DNA of 64,000 nucleotides from Oidiodendron maius Zn (GCA_000827325.1 KN832888.1:720069-784068), one strand, 5' to 3'. Counted from the first letter of the stretch, positions 25,266 through 37,079 are shown. Translations and numbers: made by a program. Notes: generated by a model not told the origin, from the sequence alone.

Positions 25266-26034
25266 TTACTTCAGAGCAGCCTGCAAGCTCTCCAGAACCT
25301 GGACGTAGTTAGAATAAGCTGTTAGTGGCAGTCGTACTGTACTGACCTCGAGCTCAATCTTTGCCTCAGCAATGTCTTGCTCGCTTCCACTTCCACTGGC
25401 AATCTTCTGTGCTTCCGCGATTTGTGACCGGACAGCCTCGGCGCTGAAGTCCTCCAAGGGATAACCCTCAACTGCGTTGATGCTCAACTCCGAGTTTGGC
25501 TGGACAATTGCAAAACCACCGGAGACTATACATCTAACTGTTAGTGAGGTCATATATGCCAAACGGCAAAATGGTACGCACGGAAGAACTGTTTGCTCCC
25601 ACCGCTCTCCTCAATAACCTCGACGAGTCCGGGCTTTAACTGTTCGATAGATGGAACGTGATTTGCAAGCACACCCATTTCGCCAGACTCAGCGGGGATG
25701 TTGACCTGGACTACATCGGTGGACTTGTAGACGGACTATTGATGATTTGTTAGTCGAAAATTCCGTCTTCGCCCGGTCGCGACGGCATGTCCACATATCC
25801 TTCCAGCTAGCACAGCAACACCAATTCTATCACATCGTCCAGCTCTCAAACGTACCTGATGCGGCAGAGCCAAGCTCAGCTTGATCTGGAGGCAGTTAGC
25901 AGACGTTGTAAAATCTGATCCGCGTTACCGACCTTGTCCGACACAGCTTCGGCGTATCCTCTGCGCTGAAGAGGAGCTCTGACAGTTGCAGGCCGCACCC
26001 GCAGGGCTGTACGAGCGATACGGAAGGTGTTCAT
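25266..26034 (-). CDS. atp16: mitochondrial F1Fo ATP synthase subunit delta
   Basis: Five exons on the minus strand: 26034-25933, 25885-25856, 25735-25582, 25525-25347 and 25298-25266, together 165 residues. Residues 1-26 form an Arg-rich mitochondrial presequence (MNTFRIARTALRVRPATVRAPLQRRGYAEA). The mature part starts near VSDKIKLSLALPHQ and continues VNIPAESGEMGVLANHVPSIEQLKPG, the conserved beta-sandwich; the tail AEAQKIASGSGSEQDIAEAKIELEVLESLQAALK is the helical hairpin. Subunit delta (bacterial epsilon) is part of the central stalk and transmits c-ring rotation to the catalytic head. Exon 2 is only 30 nt, coding for ten residues. The first intron has the unusual donor GTCGGT, forced by the reading frame. 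Confidence 0.95.
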
Positions 26035-29000
26035 GGTGTGTTGGGGTGTCAATGGGAATTGTCGTTATGACTTAGAGCAGAGCTTCGCTCGAGATTGAAG
26101 TTCGATCGGAAGTCATTCTAGCTATCTTTAGCCTAGTCATTTATCACGTGATTAAAATGGACAACCTTCCCGTCTCCTCGCGTCTACCGAGGCAGTCCGC
26201 ATAAATCGCATTTAACAAGACGGATTCCTTCAGAAACAGTGTTGAAACTCCAAAGTACTGTATTTATAACACTCTCTTATTACGTGTGAATTCCGGGCTG
26301 AAGCCGATAGAGAAGCTACAAAATTCACACCTGAATGCACTCTTTGCGTTCCTGGGGTAGTTATAATGTTCGTGCTTTATCCCCTACCTATTCTCCGCGC
26401 AATGGAAGCTTACACTTTTTCACATCAAGCTGATATGCATACCGCACCATCCCCATTGCGATATCTCACCGTCTTTATGATCTTTGATGTCGAAGCTGCC
26501 ACTAGCTCTCTAGGCAAAGATCCTAGCTGTTTCTATCGCGCAATCGCGCATTGCAGCCTTCTTTGCTTTGAGTCCTGTGTGATGACGTATATATCAACTC
26601 CATCTTGTGACCTCTAATCTCCCTCCGAAGTGAAAGTAATGAACTCCTGACCCAATATCATACGGCAAAGTAGCATGGGACCGGTTTGATATCATTTACT
26701 CTAGCTGGACTATCTTTTGAATTCCAGAATTTGAAACTCCAGACCAAGGAATTTAGCTGTTGATCTAAAACGGCGGGAGCAGATATGACGATCTCAAACA
26801 GTAATGCCATGAATGTTGTTGGGTAATGCCGACCACCAGCAATCTCCATCTATGATGTTGAGCCACGTGACTTTCGTATGCGATCGAAGGTGGTTTACAT
26901 ACCGAGGGGCCTAAAACAGGGCACGCTTTGAAATTACTACCCGAAGGCCGCTCTGATTTGTCCTGGAGTGACATTTTGCGGACTAATACTAAGTGGGTAA
27001 AGGGATATGTCCATCCGAGGAATGTTCGTCCTAAACGACTGGCGCCCATTAATCCCTCATGTCCAAAATGGCATTCCGTGGCAAGCCACAACCTGCAGAT
27101 CAATTAAGTGTGAATGCATATGCAGCTGCGCCGAATGCGTAATGTACATGCACAACGCAGTTAGAATTGTACATGGCAAGTGCACAGAGACCTGGAAGTA
27201 GAAGGTCTTGCCGCCAAGGCTACACTGACCACAACGGACAGCCAAGACCCGAAAACAAGTGCTGAGCAGCAACCCAAATCTCGCTTCTACGAGCTGTCTC
27301 AGCCAAGACGGTCACGAACTTTGCTATGGTGACAGTCACCGCACCCGGTGTCGGCCCCGTTGTCTACACTCACCGCTTGTTTTTGTTTCCGCGTGTGGGG
27401 TTCGACATCTCTATCGGCATCACGAGTTGAGTGGCAGCACTCTCGGCCGGAGATTTTAATTCGCGGTTGCGCATGGCTTTTCGCGCCGTCGTAAATTGGA
27501 CTAGGAACGTTGCGTTCATCGCACATCGCTTCCCTTCGTTCTGCTGCATGCAGACATGCCGAACATTAGTGGAATCGACACGTCGCGCGTCTGAGGGTCC
27601 AAGAAGAGGGGTCAAGACTGAAGAAATGTGGGCGGCCGTGAGCGGGCGAGTTCTTGCAAACGGCAACAGATTGCCCATTCTTTTTATACCTCGAAGGCCA
27701 TTGGGCGGTTTGGCGGCCCTGCGAAACACGCTGTACCCACTTTGTCCTTCCGGACGTGAACGGCGCGGCCAGTCAGGGGAATTGACTCCTCCAAGGGATC
27801 GCAGGGCAGCTCGTGCCAGAAGCACGTATCAGACTTAACAACGGCGGCGAGCTGGTGGTGGGAAATGACGATGGCCTGCGCAATGGGGGGGGTCATCGTC
27901 CGCCAGCGATCCGCGGGCGACTCAATAGCAAACACCCGTTCATCTCCAGGACCCCGCACCAGTGCAGGTTATCGAGTCGCTGGCCGGCAGATCTCACCGC
28001 GACAGCTCAGGAGAAAGATGATGAGGCATGTACCAAGCCATGATACGAAAGACTTGTTGTGAAGCACGACGCTCTGTTAAATTACGTTGCGGCGAGACCC
28101 ATCTTGGCCCTGCTGTCGGAGGACGGTAGATGAGGAGGATCACCGCTCGGGAGTCGATTTGCAGCAGCCAAGCGCCAAGAGGAGTAGATCTAAGGAGGCA
28201 GGACTTGGACGGTGCGGCCAAAGACAGGAAGAGAGAAACATTGCTTCATTAAAACGGACCATGCGAATCAGGGCGGGAGGCTTGGCCACAGGAGTGAGTG
28301 AACCGCCACCCAGCCAAGCCGAGTTCCGCCCCCCACGCATTTGCACAGTAATACAGTTCCCGCAGAGAGCCCGGCGCTGGAGGTCCTGTGAGCGGGTTTG
28401 CCTGCCGAACGACCTGAAAAGCCTTTTTTTTTCTCTTTCACTATGGCGGGCGGGGCGCGCGCAGTGATCGGAACGGACTGTTCGTAGAGCGTAGAGCGTG
28501 GGCCGTAGGGGAACGAACCCGCCACTGGAAGGGTATTGGATTGGATTCCACAAATCTCTCCCACCACCACCAGCGACCCCAATAAAGGCGTCTCTACCCT
28601 CCACCATCACCCAACCCTCTCTCCCTCCCCTCTCTCTGCGTCCATCTCGCTCTCCGTCCTCTTCTCTATCGTGGAGCTTCAATACTCGCCCAGTCCCCCC
28701 CCCACGCTACGGAAGTCGGGTCTTGGTAAGACAATAAAGTCTGCTTGGCTCGCACAGCCTTCCAGCGTACTATTGTCTTGCCAAGTCGTCGAGTCCTCTG
28801 TCGCCAGCGTACTGTTTTTCCGGCCAAAGGCAGCCTCACGTCATTCGCGAACAACCCTCCTTCCTTCCTACTTAACTTCGCCCTCGACACTACGACTCCT
28901 TCCACCACCACATCACGACCGCGCTCCTTCACAAATACTCGGTCGAGGCCCTCGACCGTCAATCTTCATCCTCAAACCTTGCGCCTCTCGATTGCCTCGC

Positions 29001-29346
29001 AAAAGATAGGATGTCAGGTCTCACCTTATAGCATATCGGTCCCTAGGGACGCCACCACACTGCGGTTCTCGAGACCGTTGGCTATCGCCAACTCGTCGAG
29101 ACTCGATTGATTGGGATCTAACGATCGCGTTCGAGTCAGCGGGAAAAAACTTTAATATTCCATTTGAATACACCAACTCGTTTCGCAGACCTGTGTGATC
29201 ATTCCCGATCATACGGTGCCTTCGCCGCCTCTCGGAGAGCGACGACGCTTGCTCAGCGAGGCCAACAAACATACCCTCAAGACCTCACACCAGACTTTAT
29301 TGCGCCCCCCCTACAAGGAACCCCTTCTCACCATCGCACATACACA
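26035..29346. other. 3.3-kb gene-free region
   Basis: No supportable gene. Frames up to 180 codons occur in GC-rich, low-complexity sequence near 28.1-28.7 kb and have no family features. The left end is the ATP synthase delta promoter. The right end (about 28.6-29.35 kb) is a C/T-rich leader of the acidic-protein gene, open without stop from 29164 but with no upstream in-frame ATG. Confidence 0.55.
26143..26154. promoter_or_regulatory. ATCACGTGATTA E-box-like element
   Basis: Contains the palindrome ATCACGTGAT around a CACGTG core, about 110 bases upstream of the ATP synthase delta start codon. CACGTG is the core bound by basic helix-loop-helix factors such as Cbf1. An identical 12-mer occurs at 50094-50105. 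The role is inferred. Confidence 0.55.
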
Positions 29347-31656
29347 ATGGGTCTTCAAGATCTCTTCATCTGGCGTTCGCAGGCAGCCGCCGCGACGATG
29401 CCAGGTATTGCAGACGACGACGTCGTAGCAGAAGTCGACGAACCTCCGGACCATCATCAAACGCAGCACCACCCAGAATTTCAGAAATCTGTTGTTCGAG
29501 CCTTGTCCGACCGGAAGGAATCTCTGCTCACAATGGCATTGAAGACCCCCGAACTCACCACCTCGAAACCAGACGTACATATTCATACAGACTTGTCTCG
29601 ACGACGATCGATGATAAGTAACACCAGCTTAGCGTCAACTGCAGAGCTCACCAGCGATGGGCTCACAAGCCCCTCCCGCACCAATACGCCGAGCCCCCCA
29701 CCTCCAAATGGAATGTTTACAAGTCTCGGCCCTTTCTCATTGTCAAAGAAGCCTGAACAGTGTCCCATGCCTACAACACCTTCTGCACCGCCTGTGGATA
29801 ATACTGAGGGCAATGGCCCAGCTGGAGGAAACAGCACCATTGTATTGCCAAAGACTGAATCTGCCACACCAGTCATCCCCAAGAGGCGATGTATAACTTT
29901 TGCATGTGGCGGGAGAAAAGACCAAGTAACAAAGCCGAGCGCACTACCAGTCTCGCAACCCGTCACTCCTGACGTGTCGGCAAAAGAGACCCCGAAACAA
30001 CGCGCATGCACCATCAAGTTTGCTTGTACAGCACCCAAGCCTTCAGACAAATTACCCGGTGACGAACAGCCCATGGCCCCTCAAACGACGAAGTCAATTG
30101 AACTTTCTCGGAAGTCTACTAGCCGCTCTCCATCGGCAACTAGAAAGTCGCCTCGCCCTAGTTTAACTCTAGCTCGTTCGCATCGCGACTCTAGTTCCAC
30201 AATCAGACGCTCCTCTCAGAGTCCGGCGGCTACCCGATCGCGACCGCGATATATCGCTACCGACGAGAAGGCGCTCCCGTCATCGGAAGCTACTCGGTTC
30301 CATGAATTTGCTAGCGAAGAAGTAGAGGAAGACGATTGGATTCGAACGGATTCGGATAATACCGGAAAGAGACTGACTATTAATGACACCCTGAAGTTGG
30401 AGAATGATATCCGCCGGCTTGGCAATGAGGCCGAGGCCGAGGCACTGGAAGATGAACAGGAAGCAGAGGAGAATGAGAATGAGAACGACTCGGATGATGA
30501 GAATCCATTCGACGAGGATGAGGATGAGGATGTTGACACGGAGGACGGCGACGCGTCGGATGGCAATGAAACAGATAATGAGGCTGGGTTTGCCGAGTCT
30601 GATGAGAGTGATGTCGAGGGCGAGTTCGCCTTCTGGACACCCGGCAGAGAAGTCGTGGCGGTACAGTCTGGCGAGGTCAGCGCCTATCGAACCTCAGTGC
30701 ACCGCACCGCCTCTACTTCATCCATTGAATCCTTAACTCGGAGCACGTCAACCAATGCAGAGTCCGGAGTAAAAGCTCGTCGCCGCCCTCGTCCTATCAA
30801 GATCCGACCAGGGACCCCAGATCTTCCTGACAGTACGGACTTTGTCTGTGGTACCCTGGATGAGGATCGTCCTCTGGAGGAAGCATACGTTTCCTGCATG
30901 GAAGCGAGGAAGAATGCGAAGCATAAACAGACGCCGCAGGACATCGATCCAAGTTTCCCTACTTCGGATGTAGAGGACGAAGATGAGGATGACGATGCCA
31001 TTCAAGCGGTTCACGATAGCGATGAGCACGTGTGGCTCCATGGGAAGTTTGAAGACTCCGCGGACGAACGTCACGGTCGCCACCGGTCTACTTCTCATCG
31101 CAAATCACCTGGGCAATCTCCAAAACGCTTTCGCTCTCCGCCTCCTCCGCGTAGACTCCATTCCCCACCGCCTGCAAAGACTCGTCTCCGCTCACCACCA
31201 CCTCGAAAGCTATTTGGCCACTCCCCTAGACGGATGCGCTCTCCACCACCTGCTCGCATGATCCGTTCCCCGCCAGCATCGCTCATGACACATGCTGCTG
31301 TTGGCTTTGCGCCGCTTGGATCGCGACCCGGGCTCACTCACACCAAGTCGCTCCCCCGCACACCAAATGCATTCTGTCGTCAGTACCATGCGTCTCGTTT
31401 GTTTGCTGCCAATGGAAATTACGACGACCTTGCAACTGATGGCCACGTGCGAGGCGCGATCGATATCGTTAAGGGATTGGAGCAGAAGCGCCAGCGCCGC
31501 AAGGAGAAGTTTTTTGCAAAGCACTACAACCGCAAGGGCAAGGGCCAGACCGACCGCAGACCACAGCCCGGGATTGGAGCTGAGCGCATGAGAGAACTAG
31601 GACTACTCATGGCAGGCAAACCATCAACCCACGATCCTTACATCCTGTCCGCATAG
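29347..31656 (+). CDS. acidic, SPPP-repeat conserved fungal protein (DUF2457-like?)
   Basis: One exon of 769 residues from ATG at 29347 (MGLQDLFIWR); the frame is open 61 codons further upstream but without ATG. Seen in order: Ser/Pro-rich N-terminal third; two short Cys motifs RRCITFACGGRK (about 178) and RACTIKFACTAPK (about 219); a basic Ser-rich stretch; a block EDDWIRTDSDNTGKRLTINDTLKLENDIRRLG; an almost purely acidic run at about 359-436; an SPPP-repeat region at about 592-645 (RSPPPPRRLHSPPP and similar); and a C-terminal basic helix KGLEQKRQRRKEKFFAKHYNRK followed by a conserved-looking end. No enzyme motif is visible. Charge and repeats suggest a nuclear or chromatin/RNA-related scaffold. 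The DUF2457 family name is a guess from memory of its acidic composition. Confidence 0.85.
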   Translation: MGLQDLFIWRSQAAAATMPGIADDDVVAEVDEPPDHHQTQHHPEFQKSVVRALSDRKESLLTMALKTPELTTSKPDVHIHTDLSRRRSMISNTSLASTAELTSDGLTSPSRTNTPSPPPPNGMFTSLGPFSLSKKPEQCPMPTTPSAPPVDNTEGNGPAGGNSTIVLPKTESATPVIPKRRCITFACGGRKDQVTKPSALPVSQPVTPDVSAKETPKQRACTIKFACTAPKPSDKLPGDEQPMAPQTTKSIELSRKSTSRSPSATRKSPRPSLTLARSHRDSSSTIRRSSQSPAATRSRPRYIATDEKALPSSEATRFHEFASEEVEEDDWIRTDSDNTGKRLTINDTLKLENDIRRLGNEAEAEALEDEQEAEENENENDSDDENPFDEDEDEDVDTEDGDASDGNETDNEAGFAESDESDVEGEFAFWTPGREVVAVQSGEVSAYRTSVHRTASTSSIESLTRSTSTNAESGVKARRRPRPIKIRPGTPDLPDSTDFVCGTLDEDRPLEEAYVSCMEARKNAKHKQTPQDIDPSFPTSDVEDEDEDDDAIQAVHDSDEHVWLHGKFEDSADERHGRHRSTSHRKSPGQSPKRFRSPPPPRRLHSPPPAKTRLRSPPPRKLFGHSPRRMRSPPPARMIRSPPASLMTHAAVGFAPLGSRPGLTHTKSLPRTPNAFCRQYHASRLFAANGNYDDLATDGHVRGAIDIVKGLEQKRQRRKEKFFAKHYNRKGKGQTDRRPQPGIGAERMRELGLLMAGKPSTHDPYILSA

Positions 31657-31780
31657 GCATCTCACCCGGGAGAACGGAATTGTCCTCATTGATCCCCACA
31701 ATCATCACATTTCATTGTAGATATGTTTCTCTTACTCCTTCATCAAGGGTAATCTTTGTACATAACTGGACAACTTCGAC

Positions 31781-31807
31781 ATTATCAACATTGTCAACAT
31801 TATCAAC
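31781..31807. repeat. 9-bp tandem repeat x3 (ATTRTCAAC)
   Basis: Three contiguous units ATTATCAAC, ATTGTCAAC, ATTATCAAC in the 3' flank of the acidic-protein gene, about 125 bases after its stop codon. Confidence 0.85.
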
Positions 31808-31906
31808 ACATTTCCTGTATTTTTGCTATTATGAATTATGAGAGGAGTCAGTACCATTTGCACGGGTGGTTATATCCCCTCGCCGAACACCAACCATTTG
31901 GGCCCG

Positions 31907-31946
31907 GCATAGCATAGCGTAGCATTGCATAGCGTGGTTAGCATTG
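31907..31946. repeat. imperfect AGCATAGCGT repeat
   Basis: GCATAGCATAGCGT, AGCATTGCATAGCGT and GGTTAGCATTGG follow each other, built from a shared AGCATWGC core. A small degenerate tandem repeat in non-coding DNA. Confidence 0.6.
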
Positions 31947-32807
31947 GGTGGAGGCACAATCTCTAGTTTGAACTTGAGAGGAGCATGGTTTAAGATTAGG
32001 CTTGCGGATTGTGGCTTTTGAAGCAGCTTTCCAACACATTTTGCACTTGTAGTCTTTCGCGGCTTACATCAATGAAAGATATCAGTTATTATGAATTTGG
32101 TCCCGTGACAAGTGGGTAGATTCGGCCACACTACGTGATCAACATCCTAAAATGGGCTTCCTGTCCTTGGAAAATCTACAGACCATTTGCGGACCCTGAA
32201 TCGGAGATACTCTCGTCGAAGCCCGCCCCGTAAGATCCCGTTACCACCATGGGGTAAAATACGTTTTGTTGACACAAATCCTGGCCTACCTTTTGCAGCA
32301 TGCTCTAGATATGTCATCTCATTGCATTTCAAATATTGAGACTGCGGCAATGGTAGATACGAAGAAGAATAGAGAAGCATGTCATCGTCATGGATATATT
32401 TGGCGTTGTCATGCGCTTTGCCCTCAAAACACGGCTGCAGTGTGCCGAGCATTCGGTGAAGTGAAATTGGAACCCCTACATCGGCATGGGCTTTGAAAGC
32501 TAGACAATTTGAGAAGTAGAAATTACATGTAATAAGGAAATAAATAGATGATATGGTCAAAATTGCGAGGCAATGAAGTTTAGATTCTTATACCTGCAGG
32601 AAGTTACAGTTCTTGGAGAGGGTTCTGTTAGTGCCTTTTTCTTCAGGCATGAACTTCAACAAAGTTTAGTGCCAAATATTCTCGATGACAGCCAGATTAT
32701 TGTCACGCAAGGTTATCTAGGAGGTGAGGCCTGGAATTGCAACGCCACGCGCACTCTTCCAACACAACCCAGCATCGCATCAGACCTGATATCATCATCT
32801 GCCCAGC

Positions 32808-33733
32808 ATGTGGATTGTCAACTGGTGTAAGTAGCAACTGATCTCGGAGCAACCCGCCCGAGGCAGACCCGTTATGGACAGCAGCTGATCCCGACCTGAC
32901 AACAGTTTGGGACACCCTTTCGGCCCTGGGGCTTATGAACAAACATGCGAAGCTTCTATTCCTAGGCCTCGATAATGCGGGAAAGACGACACTACTACAT
33001 ATGTTGAAGGTGCGTTGAGGCTGACGGTCAATTTGAGCTGCGCTGCTTGATGTTGCCTGCACTGCTGCTCGCATGCTCAAAAAAATAAACATCTGCTGAT
33101 GCGAATAATCCGAGTAGAATGACCGGGTCGCTATCCTCCAACCCACTCTACATCCTAGTGAGTGCCCCCAGTGATGGCCGTATGGAATTCATGACCTATA
33201 TGATTAGCTAACGTTTGTTCAGCGTCCGAAGAACTTGCTATCGGAAACGTGAAATTCACCACCTTTGACTTGGGTGGCCATCAACAGGGTATGCTATCAA
33301 TAGTATGTATATCTGTAATACCTTGGCTAATGCAGCTCAGCCCGTCGTCTCTGGAAGGACTATTTCCCAGAGGTCTCCGGCATCGTCTTCCTCGTCGATG
33401 CAAAGGACCACGAACGTTTGCCAGAGGCCAAAGCCGAGCTGGATGCCCTTCTCTCTATGGAGGAATTAGCCAAGGTACCATTCGTTGTTCTGGGCAACAA
33501 GATCGATCACCCAGATGCCGTCAGCGAGGATGAATTGAGACATCAGCTTGGCTTATATCAGACTACGGGTAAAGGCAAGGTTCCACTTGAAGGTATCAGA
33601 CCTATCGAGGTCTTCATGTGCTCTGTTGTTATGAGACAGGGTAGGCACAGCTCTACCCATTCCCCTTGGACCTATGGTTGACTCGATTACAGGCTACGGA
33701 GAAGCTATTCGGTGGATGTCACAGTATGTTTAG
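32808..33733 (+). CDS. sar1: COPII small GTPase Sar1
   Basis: Six exons (32808-32826, 32906-33009, 33118-33157, 33223-33288, 33341-33640, 33693-33733) give exactly 189 residues, the usual fungal length. Exon 1 is only 19 nt and encodes MWIVNW plus one base; with exon 2 it forms the amphipathic N-terminus [16 protein letters not shown] that inserts in the ER membrane. G motifs are intact: GLDNAGKT at 27-34, DLGGH, and NKID; the Sar1-specific PTLHPTSEEL and the C-terminal [13 protein letters not shown] are present. Sar1-GTP starts COPII coat assembly at ER exit sites. In intron 4 two acceptors lie 5 nt apart (TGCAG, CTCAG); the second keeps the [12 protein letters not shown] frame. Confidence 0.97.
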
Positions 33734-34442
33734 ACGGCACGAGGAAGAGGGGCAGGATATGGAGAGGTTTGAGGAAGTAAGGGCTCTATCAAGATTGACA
33801 CGATGGGCGGAGTTAACAAAGGTCGTGTTTTTGGTGTGCTTCGGCAACATTTTGAAGACTTATGAAAGTTCATAATCATCAGAATCAGCCAACATGTCTG
33901 TAGCCTGCATAGTATTGCGATCAAGCATCTTCGCGTTGTCCATACATGCAACATGTCCTAGTCCTCTCACTCTGAAGTGTGTGGTGATTAATCTGGTAGA
34001 TAGTAAGATAAGAGTTCTGGAATACTAGTGGATAGGCTTATTCCACCTTGGATCGGACATTAAATCTCTACAGCAGAGTTGGCACCTTGTACCTCGGTAG
34101 GTGCGATATGTAGTCACATCATTCGAAAGATGTCGGACCAGAGAGCTAAATTCGCATGCAGTTTGTAGAGTATTTATTCTTCCATATTTAAGGTACTTTA
34201 GTGCTCATTCGAAAGTTATGAAGCCAAAACATTGTAGCTGCTGTGACAGCAGCCCTGCCTATCACACCCTAAATGCCCGAGGCTGGTCCCAACGACGTCA
34301 TGGGATTCGCTGTCGGTCAACGCCCTCAACACGAAACCTCCACCAAGAAGCCCACTCACATTCTCACCATCCAGGAGAGAACAAAGGACAAGACGACAAT
34401 GCCTTCCCACCCAGCACGATTAGAATAGCTCAAATCTCAATC
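33734..34442. other. intergenic, SAR1 3' flank and lipase promoter
   Basis: About 700 bases. The lipase frame stays open upstream of its chosen ATG to 34101 without an in-frame ATG in good context that adds conserved sequence. Nothing else recognised. Confidence 0.5.
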
Positions 34443-36773
34443 ATGGCAGATCTCAGTCGCTCCACAGACGGCCCCTCGCCGGACTCTCAGGAAGGCTTCA
34501 ACGAATCGCTGCTCCCAGACTTTCACCGCGAATTCATATCAGACGCAGACCTAAAGGTCTTTGCCAATGCTCTTTCAGCCCCCGAGCCTTCGCCCTCCAC
34601 AGACGACCTTTCCGCCTTTCACAACGGGCTGACATCCCCGTCGCGGGCGAGTATCGATTTGGGGGCCCGGGGGTTTGGTGTGGGGCCGAGCCAGAGCAGC
34701 TTCTTCATCACTGCCCAGAACGATTGGGCGCCGGTACACCCAAGTAGCAAGATTGGAGGGAAGGGGAAGAGGAGGGGGGATAGGAAGAGTGGGAGGAGAT
34801 CGACAAAGAGGAGCAGTGACGAGACGAGAGAGGGGTACTTGTATACGTTACTGAAGTGGCCGATGCTTGCAATCGTAGGAGCGTGGGTTGCGGGATTGGG
34901 AGTGGGATATTTACTTACGAGGCTATATATCTCGCTATATGGTATGTTTTATTTCCATCGAGCTTGAGATTGTCAGGGATAGAAGAGATAGCTGACTTTC
35001 TGCAGAGCATTTCATTGCCTGGAGAGGCAAGAGGGGGGAGTTGAGGAAGAAGTTGCAATCTACCACGCATTATACCGACTGGGTGAAGGCAGCGAGGGAG
35101 TTAGATACGTTTCTGGGAAATGATAAGTGGAAAGTCGAAGATGCGTATGCTTATTACGACAGTAAGACTGTGAGGAGGGTGCTGGATCAGATTCGAAAGT
35201 GCAGGAAGAAGATTGAAGAGGAGCAAAGATTACTGTCAACTGAAACTGGCGCCAGTCAGCCCTCGAAATCGATCGAGGAGCTGAAAGGACTGATCGAGGC
35301 TTGTGTGAAGAATAATTTTGTCGGTGTGGAGAACGCTAGACTGTACGGACAAACGTATTATGGAACAAAAAACCTTGTGCAGCAATTCATTGACGAAGGT
35401 AAGATGTTCAATATACAGCCGAAATTTTTGAAGCTAATAGTCGTATAGTTGAAAGGGGAGTCAAGATACTGGTAGATACCAAGCAGATCCCGATGGAAGA
35501 GAAGCGGACGTTATTCAAGCGCTTGCATACCAATTATGGACGAACGGCATTGTGCTTATCTGGAGGAGCTTCCTTTGCATACTATCATTTTGGAGTTGTG
35601 AAGGCCTTGCTGGATGCTGACTTACTACCAGAGGTGATCACTGGTACATCCGGGGGAGCGCTTGTAGCTGCTCTAGTAGCTACCCGCACCAATGATGAAC
35701 TGAAGGCACTTCTCGTTCCAGCTCTTGCAGGCCGTATCAAGGCCTGTGAGGATCCTTTCTCTGTTTGGTTTCCCCGATGGTGGCGGACAGGTGCTCGATT
35801 CGACTCTTTAGACTGGGCCAGGAAGTGTAGTTGGTTCTGCAGAGGGAGCATGACCTTTCGCGAAGCCTACGAGCGAACGGGCCGGATCCTTAACGTCTCG
35901 TGCGTTCCAGCTGATCCTCATTCTCCGACTATACTCACCAACTACTTGACAAGCCCAGATTGCGTTATATGGTCTGCTGTTCTTGCATCTGCTGCCGTTC
36001 CTGGAATCCTGAACCCAGTGGTGCTGTTGACAAAAAATCGAGATGGTACACTTGAGCCATATTCATTCGGCCACAAATGGAAAGACGGCAGTCTCCGCAC
36101 AGATATACCACTGAAGGCTTTGAATTTGCACTTTAATGTTAACTTTAGCATCGTCAGCCAGGTCAATCCGCACATAAACCTCTTTTTCTTTTCTTCCCGC
36201 GGTTCTGTTGGCCAACCCGTCACCCATCGCCGTGGGCGTGGGTGGCGAGGCGGATTCCTAGGCAGTGCGACAGAGCAATATCTGAAGCTCGATCTCAATA
36301 AATGGCTGAAAGTTTTACGGCATCTCGAGCTACTTCCCCGGCCGCTAGGCCAGGACTGGAGTGAGATATGGCTGCAGAAGTTTTCTGGCACGATAACAGT
36401 GTGGCCAAGAACAGTGTTCTCAGACTTCTGGCGAATATTAAGCGACCCGGACCCGAAGCAGTTGAGCAAGATGCTACATATTGGACAACAGAGTGCTTTT
36501 GCTATCCTCAAATTCCTAGGAAATAGGATAAAGGTGGAGAGGATGATAGAGCGGGGTAGGCGAGAAACAAGGGTTGGAATCAGACGAGGCTCGATTGAGA
36601 GCATTATGAGTGAGGACGATATGAGGAGCCTGCTGAGGGGTAATGACGGTATATCAGGGACGGACACCGTGACTGACGATGATTCCGATGGCTTGGCTTC
36701 AGGTGATGAATTTGAGGTGGCTATGGAGAAGGAGGAGTTATTGGGCAATAAAGAAGGTGCTGATGAGAAATGA
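34443..36773 (+). CDS. patatin-like phospholipase / triacylglycerol lipase (Tgl3/4/5-type)
   Basis: Exons 34443-34941, 35006-35398 and 35449-36773 give 738 residues; both introns are phase 1 and restore ISLYEHFIAW and IDEVERGVKIL. Residues 1-135 are Ser/Pro-rich and basic at the end. A transmembrane segment lies at about 139-166 (WPMLAIVGAWVAGLGVGYLL). Next is the DUF3336-type helical region (TDWVKAARELDTFLGNDKW...YYDSKTVRRVL) and the patatin domain with the glycine-rich oxyanion loop (SGGASFAYYHFGV), the nucleophile in GTSGG (Ser365) and the catalytic Asp in DGS (Asp510). The conserved QVNPHINLFFF is present. Relatives in yeast hydrolyse triacylglycerol and lysophospholipids at lipid droplets. 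An acidic Ser/Asp-rich tail follows. The start at MADLSRSTDGPSP is inferred. Confidence 0.94.
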
Positions 36774-37079
36774 AAACTGGTTTTGCATGGGGGAGTTATA
36801 TACCAAATTAGTATTATAATGTACTTTCAATGTAAACTTTCTACGGCAACTACGAGTTTTACATTTATGTTGTATTGTGCACGCAATGTTCGTAGGTTGT
36901 CAGCTCGAGACATTCTAAAGGCTTCTCCTATTTAAGCGAGTATTGGAAATACCACCTCGCTATGGAATCGTATGATGGCTATGCGGATTAGGTATACTGC
37001 CATGCATTGGGTTGAAGTATCCACATGAAGGATATCGATACTATACAGAAGCAATATGATCTCCCATCATACAAGCTAT
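36774..37079. other. convergent 3' region
   Basis: 306 bases between the convergent lipase and SDR genes; AT-rich 3' flanks, nothing else seen. Confidence 0.6.

Larger units (their letters stand above)
31657..32807. other. 1.15-kb intergenic region before SAR1
   Basis: Contains two small tandem repeats listed separately and the SAR1 promoter. Short frames only; no other gene seen. Confidence 0.6.

Noticed and set aside
28140-28682. 180-codon minus-strand frame rich in Arg/Gly
   Set aside because: Low-complexity reading of a C/T-rich leader region.
30216-30566. 116-codon Ser-rich antisense frame
   Set aside because: Mirror of the acidic GAG/GAT run of the sense gene.
33331-33340. Upstream acceptor (TGCAG at 33335) for SAR1 intron 4
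   Set aside because: It shifts the frame; the next CAG at 33340 restores ARRLWKDYF.
35942-36748. 268-codon antisense frame in the lipase gene
   Set aside because: Overlaps the catalytic exon of a well supported gene; composition reflects complement codons.
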